64,000 nucleotides of DNA from the NCBI GenBank assembly GCA_029204225.1, contig CM055101.1, forward strand, positions 57,598,920-57,662,919, in the 5' to 3' direction. The DNA comes from Diphasiastrum complanatum (taxonomy: Eukaryota; Streptophyta; Lycopodiopsida; Lycopodiales; Lycopodiaceae). Positions 47,870 to 59,490 of the stretch are shown here, one piece after another. Position numbers and translations under genes: made by a program. The first letter of the stretch is position 1; each line of letters opens with the position of its first letter. Under the pieces are notes generated by a model that ran no database searches, was not told the DNA's origin, and saw only the letters and a program-made list of their open reading frames with translations.

Positions 47870-48195
47870 AACTGAATTGTTGATCCCTAGAGCTCCTTTT
47901 GGCCGATCTGTTCGGATTGTCACTCTGTCACTTGGGCTAAATGTTCATTTTGCCGTGACAACCATCCTGGCCTTATAGGGTGCTGCAGAAGATTTTATGT
48001 CCCAATATTTGAGAATACTTGTCTTTTGGTAGTGCATGGCAAGCGTGTCACCATCATGCCAAAGGATTTCGTCATTCTCAAAATGCTTCGGGACAAAAAT
48101 TCTGGTGTACATGGTGATAATGCCAGCACCTCCAGAGACCTGCACTGGATAGAACCAACGTGCCTACTACCTCTAGGAGGAAGAGAAAGCGGTAT
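47870..48195 (+). pseudogene. H3L copy 4, histone-fold fragment
   Basis: Directly follows the transposase-like gene, on the same strand. It reads LLIPRAPFGRSVRIVTLSLG, then FAVTTILAL, a TAG, and after a shift HGKRVTIMPKDFVILKMLRD and VHGDNASTSRDL. The KRVTIMPKD segment is closer to canonical H3 than the other copies. Start and C-terminal extension are absent. Confidence 0.75.
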
Positions 48196-48387
48196 GTCCC
48201 CTAGAAGGATGTTTGCTCTTCAATTTGGTAGAGTTTCCTCCTCCCAATAAGCATGCAAAATGGTTAAAAATGGTGTCTTTTTATTTTTGGGATGGCCCTT
48301 GTCCCTTGCTTCCTATTGGCTACTTGCAAAAAGGTGAGATTGAAATCCACACCCTTCACAAAAAACACAAACTACTCCATGGTATAG

Positions 48388-48647
48388 GAATAAACACACT
48401 CCACCTACCACCATTTGACTTTTGACTAATTATAAAAACTTAGAAACTTAAGTTTAACTTAACTTTGGCCTTCTAATATTATTTTTATTTTTAAATTACA
48501 TGGTCCAAAGTCTAATTTATTTAAAAATGATTATTTATAAGTGCTCATTAGGCCATGGGCTTACACACGTAGGATGCCACGACCCTCACAACTATTTCTA
48601 ATCTTTTTTCGACTATTTTATTTATTTACACGGGAATACTCCCAACA
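48388..48647 (-). repeat. LTR fragment, TGTTGGGAG family, inverted
   Basis: Reverse complement of 4481-4739. It is preceded on its own strand by GGTCGGAGGCCC, so this is a 3' LTR boundary. Confidence 0.8.
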
Positions 48648-48663
48648 GGGCCTCCGACCTGAA

Positions 48664-49190
48664 TTAGTGTCGTAGTGTAGGTGGCATTGGAATTACCATG
48701 AGGGTTGGTTGGGGTTGTTGTTCCATATGGCGCTGGCATACTTTGAGGATGTTCTTTGTCTGTGCCAACTTGTGGATTGCGCTCTGTCGTTATTTGTCGA
48801 ACTCTGCTTGGTAGTTGTCGAAGGTTTGACTGTAGACCTTCACCTGTTGCGTGAGTAGATCCATCTCGGCTTGGCTGAGAGGTCTGTTGGCAGGTGTTAG
48901 TTGAGCTACCATGTGTGTGTGGTCTTTTCTGCTTGTAGGGCCGTCAGCTCCGCTCCTAGGCGTTCGCTCCTAGGCGTTGATTTTCAGTTTCAAATATTGT
49001 TAGTTGGGCCTGGAGCAGGGCTAGGCTTTGGAATACTTGGTGCTGGATCTCCTAGACTTTTAATTGTTTGTTGTAGACTTGGAGAGGTTCTTGATGTACC
49101 TCTGGAGATTGTCTTCGTGATTTTTCAACTTTAGCACCTCGTTTTGCTCTGCTAGCTCATGTTGTTAAGCTATCTGGTGTCTTAGACTAT
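48664..49190 (-). pseudogene. 3'-terminal ORF of an LTR element, Gln-rich coiled coil
   Basis: Minus strand: VAQLTPANRPLSQAEMDLL, VKVYSQTFDNYQAEFDK, a TAA, then AIHKLAQTKNILKVCQRHM, ending at the stop at 48664-48666, 17 bp before the LTR. Upstream sequence is broken. The position just before the polypurine tract marks it as the last coding segment of the element. Function is unknown; such plant elements can carry an extra coiled-coil ORF. Confidence 0.45.
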
Positions 49191-49194
49191 GCAC

Positions 49195-50895
49195 ACCACC
49201 TGATTGTAAGAATTTATTGTGATATCAATAAAAAAAAACCCATAAACGGGTTGTTTACATGTAAAATGATTGTATCGTTTTTTTTTATGTCTCTCTATTT
49301 ACAAATAGATCTCTATTCAATTAATTTTTCTATATTTTCTATATCAGTATTAGGAATTGATATGGCAACAGCTCCGTCTATAATCTCGGCCTCCTCTGTT
49401 TTGGGAAGAGCCTCAATGCCTTTTAAGGCAAGAGGAATATCTGCTATAAAATTGCTTTTCTCTGTATTAGGAAGGACTTTTATTTACTTTTTATCATATA
49501 AAATAAGATCTGCATCCTGAGCAACCTGAAAGGCTGTTAAGATAGGAGCAGCTTTCTTTTGAGGGCCCTTGATTCAGGTGCAACGCTTACACCATACTGG
49601 GCATAGGTTCTGATCAACTCTTGCCGAAATCTATATACATTATCAAGAGTATACGGCTCAAGAGTGAACTGTTATCACAAAACACGAGAATCAGCAAATT
49701 ACAAACAATGATAGTAAAAAAAATATGAATTAGATTGAAATGAACTACAAATGAACAGAATATTACCTTTTCGATACCTACATCCACTTGTAAATTATAC
49801 CATTCAAAAAATAGCTTTGTATTGTACAGGACGAACCATGCACAACTAAATGCATCTTTTTGTTGTGCACACTACATATATAGAACAAAAATGAGTAATA
49901 TTATGATAGAAATTTTATTTATGCTATGATGATACATTTGAATTAGAAAAGAAATACATGCATATCAGAGATAAATTGAATATACCTTGAGAGATTTAAT
50001 GGTTATCTCTCCAATTGAAGTTGTCGTTGTCCGTATTTCCCGAACGACATCATGAAGTAGAGAATCAAATTCTCTATGTGTATTTGCAGTTGAGTTTAGT
50101 TTTACACATAAAAAATTTGATACTCCCTCCTTATTTATCTTTACAAAAAGAATGTTCAGGCTCCAATGTTGACTGCAAGAACCAAAATACAAATATGAAA
50201 AAATTCATATTTATGAAAAAATTCCGTACTTATTAAAGCAATAAAGCATGCAACAATCCAGATTAAAGCAACAAAAACAAAAGAGCAATCCTTACTTATT
50301 TTCATATGGAATCAAATAGAATTTTGCCATAGGACTGCACTCGATAAAATAGACAGCCTTCTCAAAATTGCCTTCTTTCGTCTTTACCGCTCCCATGAAA
50401 AATGGACTAACAACAAAAACTGTACCATGGAAATCGAAACTAATACTATTCTGCAAAAAAGAAACTCCAGCCTCTACTATTACATCTGAGATTTCTGAGA
50501 TCTTATCTTTTAGCTCGACACAAAATTTGGGACCTAATCTAAAGCTTCTACGTGTATCTGGAAAAAAAAAATAAAAAAAGTTGTCGAGAACAATTTTGTT
50601 AACTAGGTAGGTCTCCTATTGATTATAATGGCCAGAATAAAAAAAACCTAATTCTCACAAAAAGATTGTGTACAGGAGCAGAAACAGAAGTGGAAATAAT
50701 CAGCACTTTTGGTGATCAGCACTTGGTGATGAAAGCTGTTGAGGAGCTGGACGAATAACAGGAGGATGAAGGGGTGAAGATTCTCAATTTGAGTCAGATT
50801 CTCTAGCATCTGACTTAGAGCTCAGGAAGACACAGGGTCTCTTGGCCAGGATACATCTAGGAGGAAGGAAAGCAGCTGGCCTTCGTGATCCAGGA
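49195..50895 (-). pseudogene. H3L copy 3, C-terminal region only
   Basis: Collinear with 14985-16700. Minus strand: the Ser/Pro-rich segment is much decayed near 50740-50860, then FFMGAVKTKEGNFEKAVYFI and ECSPMAKFYLIPYENK (about 50300-50420), then AT-rich interruptions that may be introns, and the distal block at about 49500-49680. The histone fold is missing; sequence changes to a copia zinc-knuckle fragment at about 50896. Confidence 0.6.
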
Positions 50896-50896
50896 A

Positions 50897-51027
50897 AAGA
50901 AGGACAAATCTAAAGTGAAGTGCTACTATTGTAGCAAGTTGGGATATTATGTATCCAAGTGTTTAAAAAATAATATTGAACAAGAGAGGGAGCTAATGGG
51001 ATCAAGAAGAAAGAGGAAAGTGGCATG

Positions 51028-51030
<3 letters not shown>
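50897..51030 (+). pseudogene. Copia gag zinc-knuckle fragment
   Basis: Reads KKDKSKVKCYYCSKLGYYVS then KCLK. CX2CX4(Y for H)X4C is a copia-type knuckle with its His replaced by Tyr. It ends in a stop just before a (CT)n tract. Confidence 0.7.

Positions 51031-51072
<42 letters not shown>
51031..51072. repeat. (CT)n microsatellite
   Basis: About 42 bp of CT, directly abutting repeat R1 copy 2. Confidence 0.97.
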
Positions 51073-51076
<4 letters not shown>

Positions 51077-51989
51077 GTCCCTAGCACCAGAAATTCCTAG
51101 AGTTTTGGGTTAACAATGGATCAAGTTCTAGATAAAGCTACGATTTCATCGTTTTATTTTCTCACCTTCGGTTGCTCCATTGGTTTTATTTTCTCACCTT
51201 CGGTTGCTCCATTGGTTCCGAGTCTTTTTGCAAGTAATTTTTTTTGACAAGCTACCTCTTTCTAATGATTAACATTTTTATTCAAAAGTATCCAACATGT
51301 CAATTTCAAAAGTATCTAACATGTCAATTTCTAGCTCTGACCAAGTATTTTTAATATCTTTTCGATTGGAAATCTTGGCATTGTCATCATTTCAGTAAAT
51401 CCAATGGAGTCAAAAGTTTCTTGCAAATTTTTTGTTCAGCTGAGTTAAGAAGAACATGCCAAATTGAAAAGCTACACAGATATTTATGCAAGAACTTTGA
51501 AAAATGTACAGTCCTTTCTCTGAATTATGTTTCCACTCAATTTTCTTTGTAATCTGAATAACGTACTGTCCTTTCTATGAATTATTTTTCAGCTCTGGAC
51601 TCTCTTTGAAATCTGGAAAACGTCTGTCCTCTCTCTGAACTTCACTAAAAAACAAAACTCAAAATGAAAGAAGTGCAAAAGATGAATAGCAGAAAAAAGA
51701 ACAAAATAAGAGAAGAAAAAATGCAGAGGGGCAGGCAACCAGGAGCACTGGATCAGGCACCTGGGAGCAGAGTCTTCAAAGGTAGCCTATGTGGAATTGG
51801 CCAAAACGCATTCAAATATCTTATTTCTTGCAATTGACCATTGTTAAAAAAAATGGAAGCATCTTGTATTTTCAGAGATTAATCACATGATGAGAGAGAG
51901 ATTGATGAGAAATTCTAGTGTTACAGCTCGCATTCTGTTTGAAAATTTTGTTCGACGGTGCTGCAGCGTGCTTCACTTCTTTGAAGCCA
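51072..51989. repeat. Repeat R1, copy 2
   Basis: Matches 29262-30159. It carries internal short duplications: TTTTATTTTCTCACCTTCGG and following bases twice near 51147-51215, and AAAGTATC(C/T)AACATGTCAATTTC twice near 51285-51332. Confidence 0.9.
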
Positions 51990-52276
51990 ATTACTTGTAA
52001 GCGCTCTAGCCTCTAGGTACTGTATCGCTGTTTAGATTCTTGTTCAAAGATATTTATCAGCTGAAGAAACGCTCGACAAGAAACTTCTGCTACTAGTTTG
52101 GTAGATAACGTGACAGCGAAGGAAGAAAACGCAGTCAAGACTCAGAAGATTGAGAGAAACAATCAATCAAAAAACAGTATTTTTTGGATGAAAGAACTGG
52201 AAAATGCGGGATTCTCGGCTGCCATTGGTACTGCTCATGATAACATATTAGCTTAGTATTGTTAATAAAAATATTG

Positions 52277-52524
52277 TATCTGGCGACGGCATCTGTGCGG
52301 GTAGATAACAGAACACACACGTCCACAAAACTAACAAGACACATTAGATATCTACAATCTCAGAATTAACAGACAACTAGACATCTGCAATCTCAGAGAT
52401 TATCTGGCGACGGCATCTGTGCGGGTAGATAACAGAACACACACGTCCACAAAACTAACAAGACACATTAGATATCTACAATCTCAGAATTAACAGACAA
52501 CTAGACATCTGCAATCTCAGAGAT
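52277..52524. repeat. Perfect 124-bp tandem duplication
   Basis: 52277-52400 and 52401-52524 appear identical. It lies 0.27 kb past the stop codon of sHSP copy B. Perfect identity indicates a very recent event or an assembly artefact. Confidence 0.95.
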
Positions 52525-52797
52525 AATACGCCTGAAGCTAATCTGAGATACAAGAAAAAATCAAAGTCATCACGCGCATTTATCGTTAAAGCCCTTGAAA
52601 GGCTAATTATATATTAATAGTAGCAAAACTTGAAACAGAGTCTCTAAGGTGTCCGTCGCCATTCAAGCCTCAAGGGCTTTGTTATGGACATAGAGTGTCA
52701 TTCTTATCGCTTGGAAAGCGAATCAGGAAAATTGAGCTAGACGTATGTTGCTCAAAGTTCAATCTCTATTATCTCGCATGTGGTATGTTGTTGGAAT

Positions 52798-53478
52798 TTA
52801 GCCGGAGATTTCGATGGGCTTCACTTCGTGCTTAGGTTTCTCGATTTTGGGAACAGTGACGGTGAGGACGCCATCCTCAACCTTCGCCTTCACTTCCTCC
52901 ACTTTCGCATTCTCTGGTAAGCGGAAGCGTCGCAGGAAACTGCCCTGCGTACGCTCCACCCGATGCCATTTGTCCTTCTTCTCCACCTCCTCTTTCTTGC
53001 GTTCCCCGCTTATTTGTAACGTACGTCCATCTTCCACCTGAACCTTTACCTCCTCCTTTTTCAACCCTGAAATCCGAAACAGCCACAAATCAAGAGGCAT
53101 TCAAAAGATTTATAATACAGGTCAAAGAAGTCGTACAAAACGAACAACAAGAACAACCATAAGGAGCGCAAGATCATGAAAATTATCTGGCAATGTATAA
53201 GCCAGGCTGAGAAAGATTATTCGAAATTGTGAGCACAACAAAGTCAAGAGATAAATGCTGAGATCGGGAGCAATACCTGGTAGATCGGCTTTGAAAATGT
53301 GAGCCTCCGGAGTTTCAAGCCAGTCTACTCGAGTACTCGCAATGGCGCTCACATCCTGGGCGAACTGTCGAGAAGGTGCATTGTCCCACAGAGGAAATCT
53401 GTCAAAAGGCTCCAAAAATCTATCCAGGGGATCAAAAACACTCTGATCTCGACCAAAGAAGAATGGGGTTAAAGCCAT
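52798..53478 (-). CDS. Cytosolic class I small heat shock protein, copy B (intact)
   Basis: ATG at 53476-53478; exon 1 53277-53478, GT-AG intron 53067-53276 (210 bp), exon 2 52798-53066; 156 residues. ATP-independent holdase that binds unfolding proteins under heat stress and passes them to HSP70 and HSP101. The N-terminal arm ([20 protein letters not shown]) is followed by an alpha-crystallin domain at about residues 53-143 ([62 protein letters not shown]) and the C-terminal IEI of PIEISG. No organelle-targeting peptide. Length and motifs fit cytosolic class I. Intron position, phase and length match copy A. This is the only gene in the window that looks fully functional. Confidence 0.93.
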
Positions 53479-53830
53479 ATCCAGTTTAAGATGGTATAAC
53501 TTCCTTCTCGGAAATGAATTGCTGCCTGCGATTGCTAAGATTGTGTAGAGTTGATCAATTGAGAATCCCCAATTCAGAGCTTATATCAAATACTATGACC
53601 GCGTAGCTGTAGATAGTTCGTCTAGAACTCAGTGCTCACTAATATTATGGCAGCAATGGAAGAATGAGGAAAATGAGATATATATATATATACAGAGAGA
53701 ATGTATAGCGTTAAAGAGTAGAAGAAAGGTCTAGAAAGGTCGAGAAAGAGAGAAAGGAGGAATCTAGAAGACTCGAGAGAATGGAAACGGGAAGTTCATG
53801 GCCCAAGGCTGTTTTGGGGTCCCTTTTGTG
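53479..53830 (-). promoter_or_regulatory. sHSP copy B promoter and 5' UTR
   Basis: A TATA run at 53679-53692 lies ~200 bp before the ATG. Upstream lie dense GAA/TTC elements (TAGAAGACTCGAGAGAATGG and CTAGAAAGG repeats), compatible with degenerate heat-shock elements, though no perfect triple was found. Confidence 0.6.
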
Positions 53831-54440
53831 AGGTTAGGTAAGTTAAAAGAAAGCTAATATGGGTGCGAGGCTCTCAATTCTCCGAAAGATATGGACTATG
53901 CAAAATCAGCAGGTTTTTAATATATTCAAGTCCCTTATCTCAGATACTACTCAATTTCAATTCGCTTTGCATTTATGGATGCAACTTAGTACTAAGTCTT
54001 GCAGTGACTACCTCCTTGCATGGTGTGCACATAGTCCATTATCGTCTAGTTCTACAATTATTCCTTGGAGGGCTTTGACCGACTCGACCTTAAGCCGTTG
54101 TTTACCTTTTGTACCTATACAATAGTGAAAATATATTAATATCTTAAAATATAGTATCCCTCTAACTTGAAAGAATGGTCATCGCTAAGGTACATGCCAA
54201 CTATGAAGAGGGAAGCGAAGTCTACACGGGAACGCTCATTGGTGAACAACTTTGAATTAGGGAGGATCTGGCAAGGGGCATGTGAACAAGTTGACCTTTT
54301 ACGAGCCAAGGTGAGAGACGGTCACGGGTTGAAAAAGCAGATGGGAGGAGAAGCATGGGTGGAAAAGAGAAGTGGTCCGGATGGGCTCGTCAAGAGAAAG
54401 TGGGGTCGTGTCTGGCTACACGGTACTCTATGAAACAAGC
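53831..54440. other. Non-coding stretch beyond sHSP copy B
   Basis: Short overlapping frames only; nothing recognised. Confidence 0.4.
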
Positions 54441-55800
54441 TGTTAGTTATGCCACGTCATACTGGATGTGACCCGAAATTAACTAATATCCTTATGAGGC
54501 CCAGAACACACTAAATGGAGTTAGTACAAGGTTTGGGACAATGTATGCATGTGTAGAGCTATCAATAGCAATTCTATGAATAGAGGATCCATGTATAAAG
54601 ACTCTATTCTAGATAAATCTCTGTATAAGGGAGTTAGGACCTTGCATGACCATGTGCACAGGTGGTTCTAGACTCTATATAAGGAAGCCAAACTCGCCCT
54701 ACTACCTCACCTTTTGGTTGATTTAGAGGTGGTGCCTTTCATTGGAATTTTGGTGGATATCAACTAGTATTCTCATCCAGGTGATGGAACAAGTGTGCAA
54801 GTTGGTGGATCTTCCCAATTTCAATTTGCATGTTACTAAGATCCATGTCTCTCTTGATTTTTTTTTGTGGTTTTTGGTGAATTGTCCTAGAAAGCCAATT
54901 TGGAGCTTTTTCTTGTGTAGCTCAAATCTTGTGTAGATTTAACTTTCTAGCAAGTGTATTTTCATATTAGAGATGAAATTAATGATGCATGCCAGATCTT
55001 TCAATTATTTATGATTCTAGGCTATGTTTTGGTCAAAATTGCATTGTTTTTCATGTTTTTCATATTTGTAATGAATTAATGATGCATGTTGGATCTTCCC
55101 ATGCTTTTTGACACAAAAAAGATAGTAAGAACCAAACAAAGCGTTATCATGGTGGCGAGATTTACCGGAGGAATCTATGTATAGGAGAGTTAGGACCTTG
55201 CATGCCTATGTGCACATGTGGTTCATGGCTCTATGAGAAGAGGCCAAACTCGCCCTACTCCTCACATTTGTGATTGATTCATTGCCCGACTATCACTCTA
55301 CTTTCATGCTTTCTAATCCTTGGCTTGGGGGTTAAGCTTCTAGTGTTTGATTGGATGCTTCTACTTGGTTGGGTGGTTTCTCCATAGTATGTTATCCATT
55401 GTGTTTGTATTGTAAGAAGAATCTTGAGGAGCTTCCCTTATAGTGGTATCAGAACAAGGCTTACAAAGCTTGGAGAGGTGGTGTTTTCTATTAGAGCTTT
55501 GGTGGAAATCAACTAGTATTCTCATCCAAGAGTTAGAGCAAGGTTGCAAGTTGGTGGATCTTTCCAATTTTGCATGATCCATGTCTCTCTTAATTTCTTG
55601 GTGGTTTATGGAGAATTGTGCTAGGAAATCAACTTGTGTTGTTTTGGAGCTTTCGCTCATGTAACTCAAAACTAGTATAGATTTGAAATTTCCAACAAGT
55701 GTACTTCCATATTAGTGTTGAAATTAATGATGCATGTTGGGTCTTCCCATGCTTTTTGACACAAAATACATAGTAAGAACCAAAATCCAGCAAGATCAGA
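54441..55800 (+). repeat. LTR-like sequence, imperfect tandem pair
   Basis: About 54590-55125 and 55150-55790 share several blocks in the same order (GGAGTTAGGACCTTGCATG, CCAAACTCGCCCTACT, ATCAACTAGTATTCTCATCC, AATTAATGATGCATG). CTATATAAGG near 54676 is a TATA box. TGGTATCAGAACAAGG at about 55443 is a Met-tRNA-like primer-binding site. Reads as one or two degraded LTRs with leader. Confidence 0.55.
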
Positions 55801-57258
55801 TCAATTAGATGGCTATAATTCTGTAAATCGGTTTTCAAGTGCTAGAGAAAGAGTTGCATGTCATGAATTTCCACTTTATAGTCACGAAAAAATCGGAAAA
55901 CAACTAAAAATCATGATTTTTGCTTGTTTTTTTTTTCATAAAGTTGGATAGTAGGTGGCTGTAAAACACCATGTAGAGCTTGTAAAGAGGTAAATCAAAG
56001 TCTTTGGAAGTTGTCCTTGAATTTAGAGCCAAGAATTCCAGCAATTGAGCTTGTAGCAAGTAAAAAAATGTGCAAAAACTGATCATTTTTGGTGATTTTT
56101 GGGGGATGGATCTCTCTAAATCCATAAGGAGATTATTTTAAATTTTTTTACAGAATGATTAGCGTTCCTTTTTACTTTCTGAGCAAGCTATCAGCCTTGT
56201 AAATCGATGGTCGGTGGCCCATGCTTCATGTCCATCAAGTTTTAAGCTATTTTGACTTCTACAAATCAAGAAATCTTTGTTCTCAACCCATACTGTTTCA
56301 TAAAACCTGTATGAATGCTTCATGGAAGTCTAATAGACTGTTGGTAGCATCACTTATGGGCTTGGTGAGGTGTTTGCATGTTTTTTGATCAGTTGGTCTA
56401 GAAAAAGTGCGCCCTACTACAGATTTTTGGCTGCTCTGATCTTGCACGTGTGAAGCCTAGATGGCAGGCTGACGTGGAAAATATCTTAATCACTAGGTCT
56501 CCCTCTGTTTTGAGCTTTACAACACCTGATTTGGTGTCCTGTAGCCAAAGATATGGTCGTCTGAAGTTTTACAATTTTGTGAGTAACTAGCCAATTTCCT
56601 AATTCATCGTACTATGCTTGCATGGATTGATTGCATGTTGATTCTCAGAATAATTTTGAGTGGCTATATGCATGAGGGATTCACATTTATTTTGAGTGGT
56701 TATACGCATGTGCTATGACAGTTAGGACATATAAATCAATATAAGTGGCTAACAATTTTCGTAGAACTAAAATTTACATAAAATTTTGTAAAGTAAAAAA
56801 AAACAGTTAATGACGTCGCATGTCATGCATGCCTAATAGACAATAATTCAGTAAGATTAGAAATCAAACAGTGAATCATTTTTTTTTATGTTGATTGACT
56901 AAATATTGACAGTGTTTTTGTCAAATTTTTAAGTTATGTAAAATTTAAAAAAAAAATTAAAATTAAAATCCGAAAATTCAAAATTTTTAGTTTCTTGAAT
57001 TATCTATGAAATGTACTACAGTTAGTGAATTGACCATACTAGAGTCAAATTCAATCATATTTTGGTCAACTATGATTCACTAATAGTTAATCAAATATTA
57101 ACTACAAATCCAGGTGTACCATCTTATATGGTGATTTGCTAGCAGTTGAGTCTTTGTTGCGCATTTCCTCCACAACCATTTCCAAGCAATCTTTCCCTAA
57201 ATAAAACTTATCATTATGTACATCGTCAACACTAGGGAGAAGATCATCAGCATCAAAA
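55801..57258. other. AT-rich stretch without gene
   Basis: No supportable frame. 56880-57000 is extremely A/T-rich. Confidence 0.4.
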
Positions 57259-57969
57259 TCAATTATAATGCTCTTTGTTCAAAATGCAAAGAGTCTCAGC
57301 CTCAGTGAAGTCAAATAGATCCGATATATCCGATATTGTCAAAAAGAAATTATTATCTATATTATAAGTAGGCAAAGTGATCAAAGATTTATCAAAAGGA
57401 GAAAGGGTAGTGGGTGTTCTAGGGCCTATAAACGATGCCCTATTTCGATCAGGATCAAAATCTGAACAATCATCTAAATTAACACTCGTATCAATAAAAA
57501 AAATATCTATATTGACAATCTTTGACTTTTTAGACTTTGTACCACTAGAAGCTGCTGCTTCAGAAGTGGAGGACACAGCCTTTGAATCGTCAAAAATATT
57601 TAACAAAAGAAAAAAAAACAAAAGCAGATTGGAAATCAACAAATCTACATTTTTTATTATGAATTGGACACTCATCTACAGACTTGAAATCATTATGTAA
57701 CTTGGTAAACATTCTGTCAAGCTTAGCTTTATAGATATGCTTGTTGAGTGCCACTAGGTCCTGATAATGAATCATGTCCTTATTTTGAGATCTGAATAAC
57801 GAAGTACTGAACAAGGGCTTAAATATGAGATATATCTCAGAAAATGCCTCCACACCAGGGCCCTCAGTTATAGAATGTAGAATAAAAAAAAAAAAAAAGA
57901 TTTGAAATAGTCCAACCTATCAGTAATACCAAATTCATTAAAAAAAAAAAAAGATTTAAAACTAGACAT
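57259..57969 (-). pseudogene. Gene B copy 2, unknown protein, near full length
   Basis: Minus strand from the ATG at 57969. Shifts in long T runs split it, but the order is clear: a hydrophobic/Phe-rich start, GVEAFSEIYLIFK, QNKDMIHYQDLVALNKH, YKAKLDRMFTKLHNDFKS, VDECPIHNKKC, a Ser/Thr/Lys linker (SSTSEAAASSGTKSKKSK) and an acidic C-terminus (DDCSDFDPDRNRASF, PTTLSPFDKSLITLP, DISDLFDFTEAETL), ending at 57259. About 220-240 residues in all. A CxxH pair is present but no zinc-finger family was recognised. The T-run indels make the present copy unreadable in one frame. Confidence 0.55.
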
Positions 57970-58438
57970 TTTAAACAAAAATAACAGAACTAAAGTTCCA
58001 AATATCGCTCTCAGGCGCAAACCACAGGTCAGGAAAGCACGTCAAGGCAACGTGCGCTCGAGAGATATTTCAAGTTGGAGTATTGGATCCGAGCGCAAAA
58101 ACATAGAACATAAAAGAAAAGAGATGTGAAGCACGCTTGAATGCGATATCGAAAGATGCAGTATCGGATCCAGACGCAAAATAGTCAACGAAGGGTAATG
58201 AGAGCAAGCGGCGCACTTGAAATCGATATCCGACAAAAAAATTGTAAATTTGGGTGAAAATCCGAGCCAAAAAAGACCTACTTATAAAAAAAATTTGCAC
58301 ATGTGGAGGAGTGGTGAAGGAACACGTGTCAACCTATTTTGACGTGTAACTTATGCTGATTTGCAAAATGAGAATAAGATTTAGAAAAACAAATTAAAAT
58401 CAATGACACACAAAATGAAACTGAAAGACACGAATATT
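57970..58438 (-). promoter_or_regulatory. Gene B copy 2 promoter and 5' UTR
   Basis: On the minus strand, TATAAG (58282-58289 region) precedes a ~310-bp leader containing GTATTGGATCCGAGCGC and GTATCGGATCCAGACGC units, as in the 9033-9985 promoter. A CACGTG G-box lies at 58323-58328. Confidence 0.55.
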
Positions 58439-58650
58439 TCAAAACAATATCTTATTTGAAAGCAATTTTTTTTTTCGATAACCTCCATTTGATGAAAGTT
58501 CGTCAATGTCATTGAACACAACTCTTTTTTGCTTATTGCTTTGTAGTTTCTTAGTCAATATTTGTATTTCCTCATTTATTTGATGATACGAGGTCCACAA
58601 CATTTGTATAACTAGTTTCATATGATCATTTTCTTGGATTATAGGAGTTC
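58439..58650 (-). pseudogene. Coiled-coil exon paralogous to 45640-45950
   Basis: Reads QENDHMKLVIQMLWTSYHQI, NEEIQILTKKLQSNKQKRVV and DIDELSSNGGYRKKK. It matches SNKRKRLVNKDICDLSS of the transposase-like gene, with the stop of that copy absent here. Ends at about 58650, where plus-strand element sequence (GGGCCCTATAAGAAATGCCA) begins. Confidence 0.55.
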
Positions 58651-59490
58651 TTGAGTACAAAAGGGCCCTATAAGAAATGCCACGTAGGATGGATGGATTT
58701 GTCAAAATTCAAAATTATAATACAAGAAGTGTCTGCTTGCAGTAGTTAGAATATAAAACCTCTTTGGTTATAGTCATGGTTAACCAAGGTTTCTCTCGGA
58801 ATAAATCATCCCTCGGGAGAAATCAACTCTTGGGAGAAGAGAGAGTGAGGCAAGAATTGAAAAGAAGAGCACCAACTACATTACACTATAGATTAATAAA
58901 CTAGAGGAAAAATAGATGGACGTCATTATAACATTTGCATCAATTAGCAGTCACCATCTTTGAATGCTATATAAAATGCTTACATCTCTCGAGAGAAAAG
59001 AGAGATGACAAGATTTGAAAAAAGAAGAGTGCCAACCAAAATACACGGATTGAGCAAACTCAAACATAAAAAAATGAGCGGCATGACTACGTTTAAATGA
59101 AAGATCAATCTCATTCTTCAAGTGCTGCGTGGAATGATAAATTGGTACTGTAAAATGTATAAAGGCGCTAAGTATATTCCATTTGTTTATTTTTGGTTGA
59201 ATATTGTAATCTATTTTTCTTTCTTACATATAGATTTCCTTGAAGAATATGCTCATTTGATTAAAAGAGGTGTCAAAGCATCTTGTTTATCCGTTGATGA
59301 TTGTTTGCACTATAGGGCTGACGGGAAAACAAATCTAGACCTCTAGGCAAATGGGACATTATATCCTAAAGATCCATATTCCATGCAGCATCCCAAATTT
59401 TGTTCAGTTACTCAATTGATATATTTTGTCTGTCATAGAAAGAATGGTTTGCTAGGTTATTGTGAAAGTTTAAAAGAATATGGTATTCTC
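58651..59490 (+). pseudogene. First-exon paralogue of the transposase-like gene
   Basis: The leader begins with the GGGCCCTATAAGAAATGCCA motif seen at 44950. Coding similarity runs at about 59230-59490: FLHIDFLEEYAHLIKRG, a TAG, then ANGTLYPKDPYSMQHPKF and CHRKNGLLGYCESLKEYG, matching 45322-45600. Similarity ends at about 59490. Confidence 0.55.
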
